Notes: a model not told the origin generated them from the letters alone. A DNA stretch of 64,000 bases from Rotaria sp. Silwood1 (GCA_905250075.1 CAJNOP010000372.1:6924-70923), one strand, 5' to 3'. Positions 22,450 to 35,647 are shown, numbered from the stretch's first letter. Numbers and translations: made by a program.

Positions 22450-24750
22450 CATTGACATTCCAAGCTATTCAATAGTAATTAAAATAACACTGCAACCACA
22501 ATTAGGTTCGACATCAATTTGAATGAATTATGAATTAATAGAATAAATAAGATGATCTCATTTAAATGCAGCAATGCAACCAGTATCGAATATAGGTACT
22601 TCTGCATTCCAAACTATTATTGGACACGTAATAATTTAGGTATTATAATCAAATTGAAAGCTGCCTACTTGTTAATCCATATCATATTGACGAGTAACAA
22701 TTGTACTAAATCCTGCCACTTGCTGTTCATCACATGCAATTGGGAAATAGCAGGATCCTGAATTCCCGAGTTCATCAGATCTTTCAGTAAGATTCTAAAG
22801 ATCTATCAAACGATACCATTTGCGTCACAGCAGATTTTTATATTAGTATCTCGTTCTTCTTTTTTCTTTTCTTTTCATCTGCTTGCAGTCATCAACATAG
22901 ATCTATATCGATGAGTTGTGGATTATGTTTTCTTCAGTTCGAATTCATAGAATTGTATTTTTCCACTGTGAGTGTTGCGATTGCGCCGATTTCTTAGTTC
23001 ATCCATCAAAACATGAAAATAGTTTCTGCTTAAGAGTCCTAAGTACATATTTGCATCAATGAATTTCTTTTATAAACGACTAAACTTCGAAATTCTTTCA
23101 TACTTAGTGATCATATTATACGTAGTATTTCAATGCTCGAACATGTTGAAATCAGTTTTTATGAGAGCTGTACAATATTTTTCAAAAGGAAACAGTATCT
23201 ATTATTTCAGATCATTCACATCACAGAAAATGAAATGCTCACAAGCGAGAAATCATTCATCCATTTCTACCTTGATAAGTAGAAATTCTATGATTGCATG
23301 TGGTGTGAATCATTTTTGCATAGAATGGAATAATTTCGCCATCGATCGATCCAACTGTCTATGGCTGTTGAATTTTGCGGTCATCCATGTAAGAATGATC
23401 TCTGCGCCTATCTGAACAGGTGACTACTGATCTCTAGGAAGTGACATATGAGCCCAAATAGTTTTTTGCCAAATCTGTAATACGAATGTACTAGCAAAGC
23501 ATAAGCAATGAACATGTTGAATTGATAATTCGGTCATTTTTACTTGAACAATTAAACAAAATGTTAATTTATTACGATTCAATTTAAGGAAATGAATATT
23601 AAAACAAGGGCATTGTCTTACTAAGAGTCAGTTTTGCTAATCGCATGACTCGAGAGATTATCGATAGCTTCAGCAGAGCGATCGAAAATCATTAAAAAAT
23701 AAATTATCGGGCTGATACAGATAATTTAGCAAACGTAAATAATTTAAAACGCTATGAAAGGTCGGTCGCCATGAAGAATATCTAGTTTTCAAAAACTAGA
23801 CCGGTGATGACTCGATCAAAGACTTACAGTGAATTCTTTTGTTGGATGACGCAAGTACATTTGACATGAAGGACACTTCTCTTACGAATTATACACAGGA
23901 GTATAGTTTCATAGTACTACTTGCTGCATCAAAATTTTATCGAATAAATTCTATTTATCTTGTATTTGTTCGTTTTGTACAAATATTTTTTATCTCATCA
24001 ATTCAAGTATATTCAAAAAGCATCATGATTTCCATTGAAAGCTGAATGCTAACATTAACCAAGAGTTTCATTATTTATAGAAATCTCGAGTAGTCTTATT
24101 TATATTAGGCGACATTTATAGCGATGAAGATTCACGTTGATGAGAAAGCCAGTTGGAAAAATCTCATAGATTAAGAAAAATCATAAGACGAAGTCTGATT
24201 GATCGAGAGTACCGTGAAAAAAAACTCATTTGTCTGGAAAATACCTGTTAAGATTGTATCTATACATTTCTCTTTTCATTTACCTATTTGTGCTCCAACC
24301 AGATTTTGAACAGCGACAACAGTTACTGATTTGAGACTCTTTTCTCCAAGGAAAAGAATGCGTTTGTCTTTACAATTTTGATTAGTATCTAATGTTTTTT
24401 CATGTTGTTCAATTGTGTTTCTATCGTCTCGATGTTTTTGCTTATCCTTTTGTGCAATGGATAACTTTTCTGATCAAAATAATATTTTACATGCAATAGA
24501 GATAAATGAAAAATGAAATTCCGAAGAAAGAATTCAATAAAAAAAGGGCTATAAAATAAATCTGAAGAGCGATAAAATCTGAAATATTATTCATTATAAA
24601 CAATGAAATTTGAATCCATTTACAAAATACTCAAGTTTACTTATGACATCGACCTCTCTTTTGGCCAATACATGTGTAAATCATCGCATTTCCTTCTCTT
24701 GCACGATTGAGAAAGGTGCATGAGTCAGAATATGAATGAAGAAAAAGTAG
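22450..24750 (-). pseudogene. Relic of a multi-exon protein-coding gene
   Basis: Coding-like segments on the minus strand, from 5' to 3': about 24640-24730 (CTFLNRAREGNAMIYTCIGQ KRGRCHK); about 24285-24475, a clean exon-like stretch with splice-like edges (starts KLSIAQKDKQKHRDD, ends LKSVTVVAVQNLVGAQI); about 23250-23390 (MDDRKIQQP, stop, TVGSIDGEIIPFYAKMIH); about 22880-23020 (SQWKNTIL, stop, IRTEENIIHN); about 22560-22790 (SGSCYFPIACDEQQVAGFST onward to VWNAEVPIFDTGCIAAF, with TAA stops inside); and about 22480-22525 (IDVEPNCGCSVILITIE). Several in-frame stops break it. It looks like an extracellular Cys-containing protein. The family is not recognised. Confidence 0.55.
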
Positions 24751-26245
24751 ATCATTTCTTTATTCATAACCCACTTCTCTTTCTCTCTCAGGTATTGCTT
24801 TTCACTTTCTGAATCACAAGAAAAGAGAATAACAACTACCGCGTTATTGCTTCATACATGTGCAATTGATACAAGCAAAAGAAAACACAAATTTTGCATT
24901 CATTTACGGTAAGAATATACTATTATTAACAGGATGATGATGTTTTTTTTTAATCAGTTTTATGAATTATAAGACAAATATCTATATGAAGAGGATGAAA
25001 AACACATCGAATATAAATAAAAAAAAGCAGCGGATTCGTGTTATTTTGCTGCTTGAACTATATTTGTAATGATTGTTTAATGCAGAAGGTGTCATTCTGT
25101 ATTCATATGATACTGCGTATAGTATTCACGGTTCAGACATTTTTTCGTACAAATTCATCTTTCAACTTTCTACCAAATAGTTTATTTTTCATATATGTAA
25201 AAATTTCTATGATTCTTCGAGATATAGTATAAAAGAAAAGTCGAATATAAAACAATTTCTAAGAACAAATTTTAGTCGAATTTTCAATTGCACGTTTCAG
25301 TTGTACTATAAGTATATCTTTTGATATGCTTATCAACCAAACGGTGGATGTAGAAAATTTCTTAAAGAAAAAAAGGTTCAAAATTCAAGCAGAAACTATG
25401 TGGTGGTCAATGTTTCTCTTGGTGATGACAGAGGGAAAAACTGCTTTGTCATCATTATTGTGTTAACTGATGAATATGAAGTTACGTACTGTCCTGTTGA
25501 AATAGCAAGTTATTACGTTACATTAAGAAAAAAATTAACGATAAAATGAGCACGGAAATTATATTTTTGATGTGCCGTTGGAATTCAGCTTTCTATATCA
25601 AATAAGGACACACAGAAACTGACAACCACAATTAAATAGGTAGAGGAGAGACAACAAAATGAACGTCATCCATTCATACAACCTTCATCGTGCTGTAAGT
25701 TTTTAACATCCGAACATAGTAATTATGAGTTGTCGTGGTTGAAGATCGAAAGAAGAATAAAGAGTTTTCCTTTTTATCTTGTTCCAAAAAACTGGTATCA
25801 GTAAGCAGCTTAACAATGATAATCTATCATGCTTCTGGCGTTTTATTTTGATCAATCAAGATATTGATACACATTGATTTCTAGACTATAATGAGTAGTC
25901 CAGAAGCACTGACTTATTTTCTACAATAAATACTTTGGTAGAACTATCCTTATAGAGAAAACCTACAGTAAAACAAGCTCTTCAAAATGAGTATAAATCA
26001 ATCTGTCAATCTCATTTAGTAAGAAAAAAATGAGTCTAGAAAAGTCTATTATATTTCAAAGCAAATGGAGCATTTATATTCTACTCATTAATAGTGAAAT
26101 AGTAGAGTAAGCACAACTTAACTAATAGATTTGTATTGCAAAACTACTTTTGAATTCTTTTGTGGCGGATTGAACCTCTAGTGTGTTGAGCGAATACAAC
26201 TGGTAGCGCACATTAATTCTGTCTTTGAAATCAAAGAATCTTAAC
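24751..26245. other. No gene seen
   Basis: This is AT-rich spacer between the relic gene and the mariner-type foldback. No coding or repeat structure was recognised. Confidence 0.4.
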
Positions 26246-26247
26246 TA

Positions 26248-27060
26248 CTTAGGGCAATCCAAAAGTTCTTTCGTCCTTATCTTTTTTTCTTATAGAAAGC
26301 TTTAAAAAATTTTCTTTTTTTATGAACAGATAGAGAGTCTTTTGTTCTATGTTTCTATGCTATTTGATCATTATTCCACTAATATCATAATAAAAAAATT
26401 TCGATAAGAACTGTTTTTATTGAAAACTAGCTGGTGGCATTAGATCTTAACGGGTCGGACACTTTTGCATTTCACTTTATTATCACTTAATACGTTGTAT
26501 TAAAAAAACAAAACATGCCACAAGATGCAGCGTGAAAAGCTCTACAATTTACATAAGATCACTTATTTTATAGTTGCACTTTTTGTTTTCAAAAATGGAC
26601 AAAACTCTGAGCGTGCAAATTTCGACGCTGCACAAACGAAATTTTTTTNNNNNNNNNNAAAAAAATTTCGTTTGTGCAGCGTCGAAATTTGCACGCTCAG
26701 AGTTTTGTCCATTTTTGAAAACAAAAAGTGCAACTATAAAATAAGTGATCTTATGTAAATTGTAGAGCTTTGCACGCTGCATCTTGTGGTATATTTTGTT
26801 TTTTTTAATACAACGTATTAAGTGATAATAAAGTGAAATACGAAAGTGCCCGACCCGTTAAGATCTAATGCCACCAGCTAGTTTTCAATAAAAACAGTTC
26901 TTATCGAAATTTTTTTATTATGATATTAGTGGAATAATGATCAAATAGCATAGAAACATAGAACAAAAGACGCTCTATCTGTTCATAAAAAAAGAAAATT
27001 TTTTAAAGCTTTCTATAAGAAAAAAAGATAAGGACGAAAGAACTTTTGGATTGCCCTAAG
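26248..27060. mobile_element. Mariner-type foldback element A (arms about 400 bp, TA target site)
   Basis: This is a near-complete palindrome. The left arm 26248-26648 and right arm 26659-27060 are inverted copies with only scattered mismatches. A 10-N assembly gap sits exactly at the centre (26649-26658). Ends read CTTAGGGCAATCCAAAAGTT inward from both sides and are flanked by TA (26246-26247 and 27061-27062), the target duplication of Tc1/mariner elements. The matching 77-codon frames on both strands are mirror translations of the arms, not genes. It ends 346 bp upstream of the F-box gene. Confidence 0.88.
26649..26658. other. Assembly gap (10 N)
   Basis: Ten Ns fall at the exact centre of palindrome A, between a T run and its A-run complement. 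The gap is probably an assembly artefact at a hairpin tip; the real loop length is unknown. Confidence 0.95.
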
Positions 27061-27406
27061 TAGATCAGCCTTGACTGATTAAAAATCACCATTTTGAGAA
27101 CATTATTCTAGTTAGACAAGGAAGTAATTCACTAAATCAAGCTTTGATTATTCTTCGACGATTTCGTCCGTTTAATGTGTTTTCTGTATCTGAAAAGAAG
27201 CTCCTCGGTAAGTGTCTCAGTCGTGTACCACCGTTTGCAGTCGAAAATTAAGCATTGAGCCATTTGCCACAGATTATGAGATGGGAATACATGACGGCGA
27301 ATAATATTGTATTCAGTCATTAGCAGTCATTTCAAACCATCGCTATAGAAAAGTATATGTGCTGTGAAACTATACCCTTCCTAAACTTTGTAATATCGCT
27401 TCAGAT

Positions 27407-28174
27407 ATGACAACACAAGTCAAAGAACTGATTGAAACAAAGTCGATTACTGTCTTCGATGACTTGTCATCAGAATTGATATTGTGCATTTTTGAATACC
27501 TTTCTGCAGTTGATCGCTATAAATCTTTTTTCGGCTGTAATACGCGTCTCGGTCACCTTGTTAAACGATGGACGTCATATAGTCGAAAACAACTTGATGC
27601 TGATATAGAACGATTCTCGACACTTCATAGCTGGTACAAGCATTTAGCATTCAAAGATGGTGGCACTGAATTTATTATATTTCCTCAGAAAGGCGAACAA
27701 CCTCGTAACAGCATTGACCCATCTATAACAGATACTGCCGGTTTACACTGGTTCTTTCTTAGGATTTGCGATCAGTCAATAATAACTGATGAACGTATTC
27801 GTAAAATTCTTGTTCGCCACTCATTTCAACTTAACCCATTCTTCTATCATGATGAAATGAATTGTTGGTCCAATTCAAAGCTCAATGGCAAACGAACATT
27901 ACGTACTTTTTACGGTGGTCACATAATTATTATGGATCGAAATCAGAAAGATTTTGAATCATGGATCAGAAGTAATTATCCTGAACATGCTGATCGGATA
28001 TTAGGCAACTCCTCTTACTCACATCATAATATTGATGAAGCATGTGCGCCCATCTTCGAATCCGAATGGTTGAAAGCAGTGCAAGTTATTCGAGATTCAG
28101 CTCGTCAAGTCTGGGAGGAACTGAAACAGCTTGAAGATGTCAATCCATTTGAAATTCGAAAGGTGCATTATTAG
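27407..28174 (+). CDS. F-box domain protein, single exon
   Basis: The product is 255 residues. Residues about 15-55 form an F-box: FDDLSSELILCIFEYLSAVD followed by RYKSFFGCNTRLGHLV. This is the Skp1-binding adaptor motif of SCF ubiquitin ligases, and F-box genes are numerous in bdelloids. The remainder (KHLAFKDGGTEFIIFPQKGE, DEMNCWSNSKLNGKRTLRTF, FYGGHIIIMDRN) is not a recognised repeat domain, and the long leucine-rich tail seen in the other F-box gene (54566-57279) is absent. It may be a short family member or a truncated copy. The frame is open throughout, and the ATG at 27407 follows a stop-rich upstream region. Mariner-type element A lies just upstream and could affect its promoter. Confidence 0.75.
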   Translation: MTTQVKELIETKSITVFDDLSSELILCIFEYLSAVDRYKSFFGCNTRLGHLVKRWTSYSRKQLDADIERFSTLHSWYKHLAFKDGGTEFIIFPQKGEQPRNSIDPSITDTAGLHWFFLRICDQSIITDERIRKILVRHSFQLNPFFYHDEMNCWSNSKLNGKRTLRTFYGGHIIIMDRNQKDFESWIRSNYPEHADRILGNSSYSHHNIDEACAPIFESEWLKAVQVIRDSARQVWEELKQLEDVNPFEIRKVHY

Positions 28175-31100
28175 CAACATGGAATATATGGATATTAAAT
28201 CTTTATTGTTGTATGAGCAGTACAATTTAGCGTGAATCTCTTTTTTCGTTATTCTATTATGAAACACTAAACATAGTTATGAGACGTTGCTATAAAAAGG
28301 AAATTGGTATGCAAATGGCGTTTTTCATGTTTTCTTATACTGTTGTTGTCGACGCAACTGAAATGAAATCTATCGAAAAGTAAAGTGTCGAATACATAAT
28401 AAAGTTGCTTGCGCGAAATAGACGAGGACAAAGTCAAAAAGTCTGTAATCATAGCAAAACTATGTATTAAAAAAATATGAGATTGTATGATAGAAAATAA
28501 TAGAGTGGATTGTTATAAATGTGTCATTCTCATAACACATACACAATATTATAAGTAAAGGCCGTGTTTTTCTTTTGCATAAAGCTTGGAAAAAGATCTC
28601 CAAAAGATTGTTCTATATAAATTCACTCTATACAGAGAGATTGTATAATTGTCATTGTGTTTGTAGGTTAAATATATGATCTCATAAAAATTTACTGAAC
28701 ATTGAAATTCAAGTCTTACAAGATCTATAGGAAAGTTTGATATGCTTTCAACAAAAAATTTGTTGAAACGATTGGTTTAACCATTAGAAAAAAATCCAAA
28801 AATTGAATTTGAGTTTTACATATAGTTTTGTATGTAATATCCGGGTGAAAGATCAGATTTACTGTTGTAATTGAATTCGTACTTTGTGCTGTGATGCTCT
28901 AGAAAACGGCGAGTCGCTAGAAATGTGTTCGAAATATGTCAGGAACAACCATGTCTCGAGATGATACAAAAGTGTGTAAATCTTTAATATGAGTTTTCGC
29001 GCACCTTCAGAAAGTTCCACAAAACGGTAATAATTTTGACGATTTAACCTCCACCTTTTACCATAAATAATGAAAATTTTCAACAGGACAGGATCGACTC
29101 CAGATGAAATCATTTTTCACTCTTATGTTAATTGAAATTTTATTACTGAAAATTGAGATCACTGTGCACCGCATTTATGTAATCTTTTGTGCGTTTTCTT
29201 TCACTTACCGGACATATGCATCGAAAGTTATTGTGTTCTGCTGCGATGATCTCAAGAACGGAGAGATAGAAATACGCAGACAGACGATCTTATGCTGGTT
29301 TATTTATGCATCAAAGAAGGTAATGGATTTAAAGGAAATCATTTTTATGTAAAAAAAATCTCTTATAACAGTTTGAAATCAAAATCGATTATATACAAAT
29401 GTATAGTAAGCTCTTTACCTCGATTACACTATGAATAGCAAGAGTAAAAAGAGTTGATTGCAGTTCCAGCAATAGAATAGATATCTATCTCTCTAAACAA
29501 GAATTTATCAAGCTAAAGTTAACATAGAGCATTGTTCTAAACTTCATCCTCTATCTACAACATAGGACAACGATGGGCTTTTTACTCCTAATATTCGTAG
29601 TGTATAAGAAAGGTATATAATTTAGAGGATACAATTTGTGTTGATTTTAAATACAATAGTTTCCTATGGAAGAAAGTTTTCTACAAATCACACTGTTAAA
29701 ATAAATTTTATCTTCTTCAATGTGTGAATAAGGTAGCATAAGAACATTTACCTGTGATTGGTATATACAGTAAGACAATTTTTCAATATAAAATTCCTAT
29801 TCAAATAGCATATCTGACGTACTTTGTACTACTCTTGCTAATGATATATTGAACAATAAAACTAGGTAAATAGTACAGTTTGAAAAATGAGTAGTTAGAT
29901 ACTTTTGAAAGAATGAAAAACGTCGTGCTATAATTGTATCGTCAAAAACAACAGAATAAACAGATTGATCTAAAATCTTTTTCTAATATACTAGCAACTA
30001 TAGGATGTAATCTGAGAAATACCAGATGATTCTGGCTCATCTAGTTTTTAAGATATGCACAAAACAAAAGAAAATCATCTATTACATAGTTGAATAATTT
30101 CAATACCTACTGTTACACTGATAACCTACACAGAATTCTATAATTCTATTATATATCATCATTTTTCAGTGGATATGATAATGTAAGAATTTCAATTAAG
30201 ACTATTCACTTCTGAATTAGATGGATAAGTAAAACTTTTGCTTCTATAATAAATTCTATATTATGTTATATATTCAAGTAAGAGTTATTCATGAAAAAAT
30301 ATATTTTTTGTGTATGACGTCTAGCTCTTTGAATAGTACAAAGATGATGTTGAATAGTTTCGTGAAGATCGAAAAAGACATTGCAGATGAACTAGTCATA
30401 ATCTTTTTCAAGTTTACGACGTTATCATTTATAAGGCAATGGATCTATTTGAACTTTGCAGATGTTGTATGACGACAGTTATTCTTGATCGTGTTCCGTC
30501 ATAAAAATCTTCTCGATTTTGATGAACTCGTTCATATCATTTCTCAAGTGTTCTGATAGATGTAGATTGGTTACCGAAAATAAAATACAGTGCCCGTCCT
30601 TAATTTCATTTATGTCGATCTTCACCTCTTTGTCTAATGCCAATACAAAAACTATATGGTCTTTATTAGCAAGACTCTGACTCAGCGTTATCATCCTATC
30701 ACCAAATCTAAAGAAATATCTTCTACTCATCATGATACTCAGCTAAAATTTATTTCATCCACACTCATTCATTATCAAATAATAACTATTTATTTATGTC
30801 CGAAAAATAAAGAGTGTCAATACCATGTTGTTCTCGTCAATTAATAATCATTAAATCTTCTCTATCTGAACTAGACATGCTCAAAAGTATTTGTTTAAAT
30901 GGAAGAATAATCTATCGACAATATACAGTTCTAACTGATCAGCATCTATTAATCGACAACAACGTCGATTTGAAGAATTAGCTTCATATCAATAAAAAAT
31001 AAAAACTTTTTTTCTCAATTACCAGTTCTTATCATTATCCTCAAAATATTCTCATGCGTGGAATGAAAAACAAAGCAAATATTGATCATTCAATACTGCC

Positions 31101-31704
31101 TATAGTTATCCAACAATCCATGATATATGTTAATGATAAACCAATGACAAATAGCAAACCATTAGATATCACATCTATACAGATATAAAATTCGATTGTA
31201 ACTTAGAAATATTAACTTAATCAATTGATTGTTTACTTTTCATTCTTTAGATGGAAGGATTTGTGTAAAAATTTAACTAACTTTGCAAGGCTTAATAAAA
31301 CAAAATAATTAATAAAGTTTTTTTCAAATTGAACTAGATTTTATTCATATATTTCATCATTCAAAAGGTTATCAGAACTATCAAGAATGATGATTAGTGA
31401 TGTATTGGTGTGCCATCGTTGTTCTTTAATTAACATAAAAACTATGAACTAATTAAGTTCTAACTTTTGAAAACAATCATTAGGAGTATTTCGAAGTTTA
31501 TAAAGTTACATAATGGGATGTTGATAAAAGTAATTATAATCGTATAGGAAATGAATCAAGAACAAATAAGATCAAGTCAAGTAAACACGGGCGCACCATG
31601 AAAGAAATGAAAGAAAAAAGGAATTCTGTGCGAAATATCGAGATAAATAAGACAAAAGTACTTGTCTAATCATCGATTACTTTTTGAAGGCGATTTTCCA
31701 GCTG
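28175..31704. other. Long non-coding stretch
   Basis: About 3.5 kb without a recognisable gene. Two minus-strand frames of 84 codons (28859-29113 and 30479-30733) have somewhat protein-like composition, but no splice partners or similarity I can name, and both are left uncalled. No repeat boundaries were seen. Confidence 0.4.
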
Positions 31705-31944
31705 ATGTGTTTTGTATTAATATTTACATTGATTTTAATTTCATTGTTTCCATCTGTTCCAACGCCACCTACGAGTGCTATAAGTACATTTACATATACA
31801 ACACATGCTGAATTCACTGCAGCTGTGGCACATCATTTTCACTTTTATGCATAGAATTGTGTTGCAATGTTACCACCATTAATAACAATTGATTCGATTA
31901 TTGCTAGAAGTCCATACACACGTCCAGATATATCAGAAGGATAA
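31705..31944 (+). pseudogene. Broken small secreted-protein frame with in-frame TAG
   Basis: ATG at 31705 opens a hydrophobic leader (MCFVLIFTLILISLFPSVPT) and continues to FTAAVAHHFHFYA. An in-frame TAG follows at 31852-31854. The same frame then stays coding-like (NCVAMLPPLITIDSIIARSP, TRPDISEG) to TAA at 31942-31944. It resembles the other broken genes nearby. Family unknown. An alternative is a 49-residue secreted peptide ending at the TAG. Confidence 0.4.
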
Positions 31945-31959
31945 TCATTATAAACAAAA

Positions 31960-32015
31960 ACTCATAGGCGTGGATGTGGTGAAAAGAGAATAAGTACATA
32001 AACATCCACATAGTA
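31960..32015. repeat. Degenerate telomere-like hairpin
   Basis: GCGTGGATGTGG, an A-rich spacer containing AAAAGAGAATAAGTAC, then AACATCCACA. The spacer resembles the spacers of the larger GT-array hairpins read on one strand. Confidence 0.35.
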
Positions 32016-33398
32016 ATGTTAGAAAATCATATGATCTATCCAATGAAATTAAAAAAATCTTTTTTTCTTATCGTCTCCATATGAAAAGAGCTATAATATC
32101 ACATTGCTCATGCAAGTAATTCAGGACTAAAAATATTGAATATTGATCTCGCTCGAACTTTTTATTTGTTCGTGAAAGAATAGTTGATGCCATCACGAAA
32201 AAGGCTTATCTCAACATGATCTTTCGTTTACTACAAGAAGGCACTAAGAACCCTACTGGAAAACCTGCTACCGGCCGATTTGTGACCTTATGACCTCATC
32301 TTCTTTATCAAACGTTGAACAGTGCTACACGCACCTTTTAGTGTGACTAATTTTTTGACAAAAATTTCACGGTACATACCCTCGAAAAACAGTAAGGTAT
32401 AAGACTTAAAAATCGAAACGGCTGTCAAAATACTGAAAGCCTCATTATCCATAGATCATCTTATTTATAAATCCATAGCACACAGTGAACAAATTTTGTG
32501 CAGCTATGCGAGTGCTTGTTATTTGCACACTTCTGCGATAGTGATACCAACAATTCGGACGAACTGCAATAACCTAGTTGTATGATCAGTGACAACACTT
32601 CTAAGGTCTATATTCATTCGGACTATATTGTTCCACTTTTCACTAAAAGAAGCATATCATCGTCCAAACAACTACGATTACTAATAACTTTGTTTTGGAA
32701 TAAAATGAGATACATCATTAGTCACTGTTTCAAGATATTTTGTAACTACTACATCTAGAAGTTATATTCTCCCATTGTAAACTTGTGTCCAACAATGTGG
32801 ATTTCGATTATCAGTCTAACAATATGAAGTGAGTGTATAAAACAGATCTATAATACTCATGCGTTCACAGCCACATCCTCTTCCACCCAATATTATTTCA
32901 TCGTAATCTACTTCACAATATTCAAGTCTCATGGTTATTACGATAATGCTACTATCAATGTATAGTGTTGATTTAAATAACTTATGCAAAAAAAAGTAAC
33001 AAAGTAAGGGAGTATTTCATTATCGATATGGAAAGGTTACATTTATTGGTCTCCTTTCTGTACACAACGACTTGACAAATCAAAAATGAATTAATGCATT
33101 ACATAATACATATGTCCAAAACATGAAAAAAGAGAGGTATTATGGATGATGTACAAGATGTCATTGTCATGTGTTTTTCAATATCCCTCATTCAGCGATC
33201 ATTTTTTATCAAGTAATTGCAATGTGTTTTATGTTAAATCAAATTCATTAAATCGCTTTCCAAAAATTATTCACTTTATTTCATGAAAATCAAATGTATT
33301 AAAACAATGCCAATTTCATAGTCATCATATCGTTTTTTCCTGTTATTGTGGCATTTCTTAATACTTTTACTACATCAAATCAACTGCATTTTGAATGA

Positions 33399-34181
33399 TT
33401 AACCAGCAATACTCCAATTTGGTGATCCAATGATATCAATACCCCATTCTTTAGCAATTTTCATTACAAGATCAAGATCAGGTGGCTTTTGGTTGAGTGC
33501 ATAACTCACTTGTTGAAAATAATTTTCGATTCCAGCTGGACTGGACCAAAATTGAAGTTGAGCAGGTCGTGCATTTATTCCATTTATATTTCGAAATGTA
33601 TGAACAACACCACGTGAAGCATATACACAACTACCTTTTGGCGCTAACAATGTTCAATTATTAATAATAAATTGAATTTTACTTTCAAGTACATAAAATA
33701 CTTCATGTTCGAAAGGATGTATATGCATTGCGGGACCTTTATAACGAATGAAAATATATATATCAATATTAACTTATACTTAATAAATGTAAACCTTCTC
33801 CAGACAATACAATGCCTTCCATCATTGTGAATTCACCATCAGTCTGCTTTGAAGAAAGTTTTATATGATAAGAATTGGCAAGAATTTTAGTGACTTCACC
33901 TCCATTTGGATCTAAGTAGAGCACCATCTTGCATGTTTATTGCTTTTGAAGTTGGATACAATTGACTTATACGTTATAATGATGTATTTGTAACTGTGTT
34001 ATCAACATGAGGTCGTCTAGATTTACGAGTAAAAGCAGTCTCTAAAAGAAATATACATATAATTGTACAATATAAACTTTATTTTGCTTTTGGGCGATAT
34101 AAGAAAATGCTTACGTATGTAAACAGTCACTAATATCAAAGTGCAATATATCCTTAGAAAATACTTAATAGTAGTTGTCAT
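33399..34181 (-). pseudogene. Cupin-domain protein, broken
   Basis: The putative first exon at 34181 encodes a signal-peptide-like MTTTIKYFLRIYCTLILVTV. After a short intron the frame reads ETAFTRKSRRPHVDNTVTNT and meets TAA. A frame change is then needed to enter the cupin part near 33927 (LDPNGGEVTKILANSYHIKL). The cupin core follows across an intron: GPAMHIHPFEHEVFYVLESK with the His-x-His...Glu metal site, then IQFIINN, an in-frame TGA, and TLLAPKGSCVYASRGVVHTF down to the stop at 33399. Two stops plus a frameshift indicate a dead gene. The intact relative would be a secreted cupin of the quercetinase-like type; its substrate is unknown. Confidence 0.7.
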
Positions 34182-34473
34182 TTGAGATATTTTTAATGAT
34201 GAAAATACAGAACAGACATCAATTGTATCGCTGAATCTACCATTTGTATTTATATAATATCAATGAGTATTTTGTTCTTTTGGACTAACTCTCTCAGTTC
34301 TTATTTCTTCCTTTTTTTGTCGTAAAAAACGGTATAATAGTGGTACACTTATGCACACATACAATAATGAAAAAATTGAAAACAGAGACACATATGTATA
34401 ACAATATTTATTTTGTTCTTGAATGCATAAGTTTTTAGAATCTATTCATCTTTTATTTTTATTGAATAAAATA

Positions 34474-35355
34474 TTAAAAAATATAGGAAACATATACAAA
34501 TATCATTGTAAAATAGAAATAATTTGTACTACATTTAGTACACGAATCCGACTGATCTATATAAGGAGGATTATTAAAAAATTTGTTCACAATTTCTGTA
34601 ACATTTTGTAACATTTCTGGTCCATTACATAATAAACCACGAGTATTACAATTATAACTCAACGCAATAGTTGTATTAATTAGTGTTAGTAAATTATTTT
34701 CTGTATACACATGAAGACTAACCAAAGTACCTAACCAACACAAACGTTGTTCAGATATTGATGATGATAAAACATAACCTGTAATGTTGCATGAAGCTGC
34801 TGTACCAATATTATCAATAACATATTGTAGATTGGGTGTGAAGAATTGAGTTTCTGTATTAGCATGAGGATCATAAATGATTAGTTTTATACTTTCTTCC
34901 AACTCAACATAACGATATCCAAGTAGTTGATTCGCTATTTTTTGTGCAAATATTCTTGAATCATTATCTTTATCAAAACATGCATTATGAATATCGACAT
35001 TTGTTTCTGATACATTCGCATAGAATGTAACTTGTGTATGATGATAGAAAAATTTGTCAAATAATGAAGGTGTCAAACTTTCATTGATTGCTTGAGCTGA
35101 TGAATCACCATCAAATGAAACGGTAACAGTACCATTAGCAACAAGTCAAATACTTGCAGAGCATTTAACAAAACTTTCTACATTGGAACAATCTTGTTCT
35201 CGACGATACAATGATGCACGATTCAAACTAACTATTGTACATTTTGATGGACATCGACGAGTATTAGTCACATTTGATGAATTAATTAGTACCACTTTAA
35301 CTGGTAATAATAATAACAATAATGACATAAAACACTTGATCAATTTTTTCATCAT
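34474..35355 (-). pseudogene. Secreted protein of unknown family with one in-frame TGA
   Basis: One continuous frame of 293 codons is interrupted by a single TGA just after VKCSASI (about 35146-35148). The N-terminus MMKKLIKCFMSLLLLLLPVK is a signal peptide. The rest has several Cys and N-glycosylation sites (HNACFDKDNDSRIFAQKIAN, NITGYVLSSSISEQRLCWLG) and a hydrophobic C-terminus (FYFTMIFVYVSYIF), so the intact form would be secreted and possibly membrane- or GPI-anchored. No domain is recognised. Apart from the TGA the frame is undamaged over 880 bases, so the break is recent, or the codon is read through, or it is a sequencing error. Confidence 0.6.
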
Positions 35356-35647
35356 TACTTTTTTATCTATAAAACACCAAAAGTGTAAAGGACTAATGTA
35401 TAAATATTCTCATGTTATCAAGCCAAACGTGATTCATTGCTTTTAATAGTATTCAGTAATCATCTTTAGAGATATATTTATTCTCTCGTTAAACCAAGAT
35501 AAAGTGCATGAAATGTTGCACTTCGAAAAACAAAGTAAAGAAAAGATAAAGATAAAAACACAAAGGTCCAAGAAAAAAGTAAAATATAAAAGCATTAATT
35601 ATTCTTCAAGTAAACTTTCTATTATCATTTAATATCCAATATTACAT

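Noticed and set aside
23059-23415. 118-codon plus-strand frame with hydrophobic N-terminus
   Set aside because: The minus strand of the same interval carries the relic gene, and this frame is its antisense shadow.
26525-26782. Identical-looking 77-codon frames on both strands
   Set aside because: They are mirror translations of the two arms of palindrome A running through the N gap.
30479-30733. 84-codon minus-strand frame with balanced composition
   Set aside because: Could be a relic exon, but no second coding segment or splice site supports it, so it was not called.
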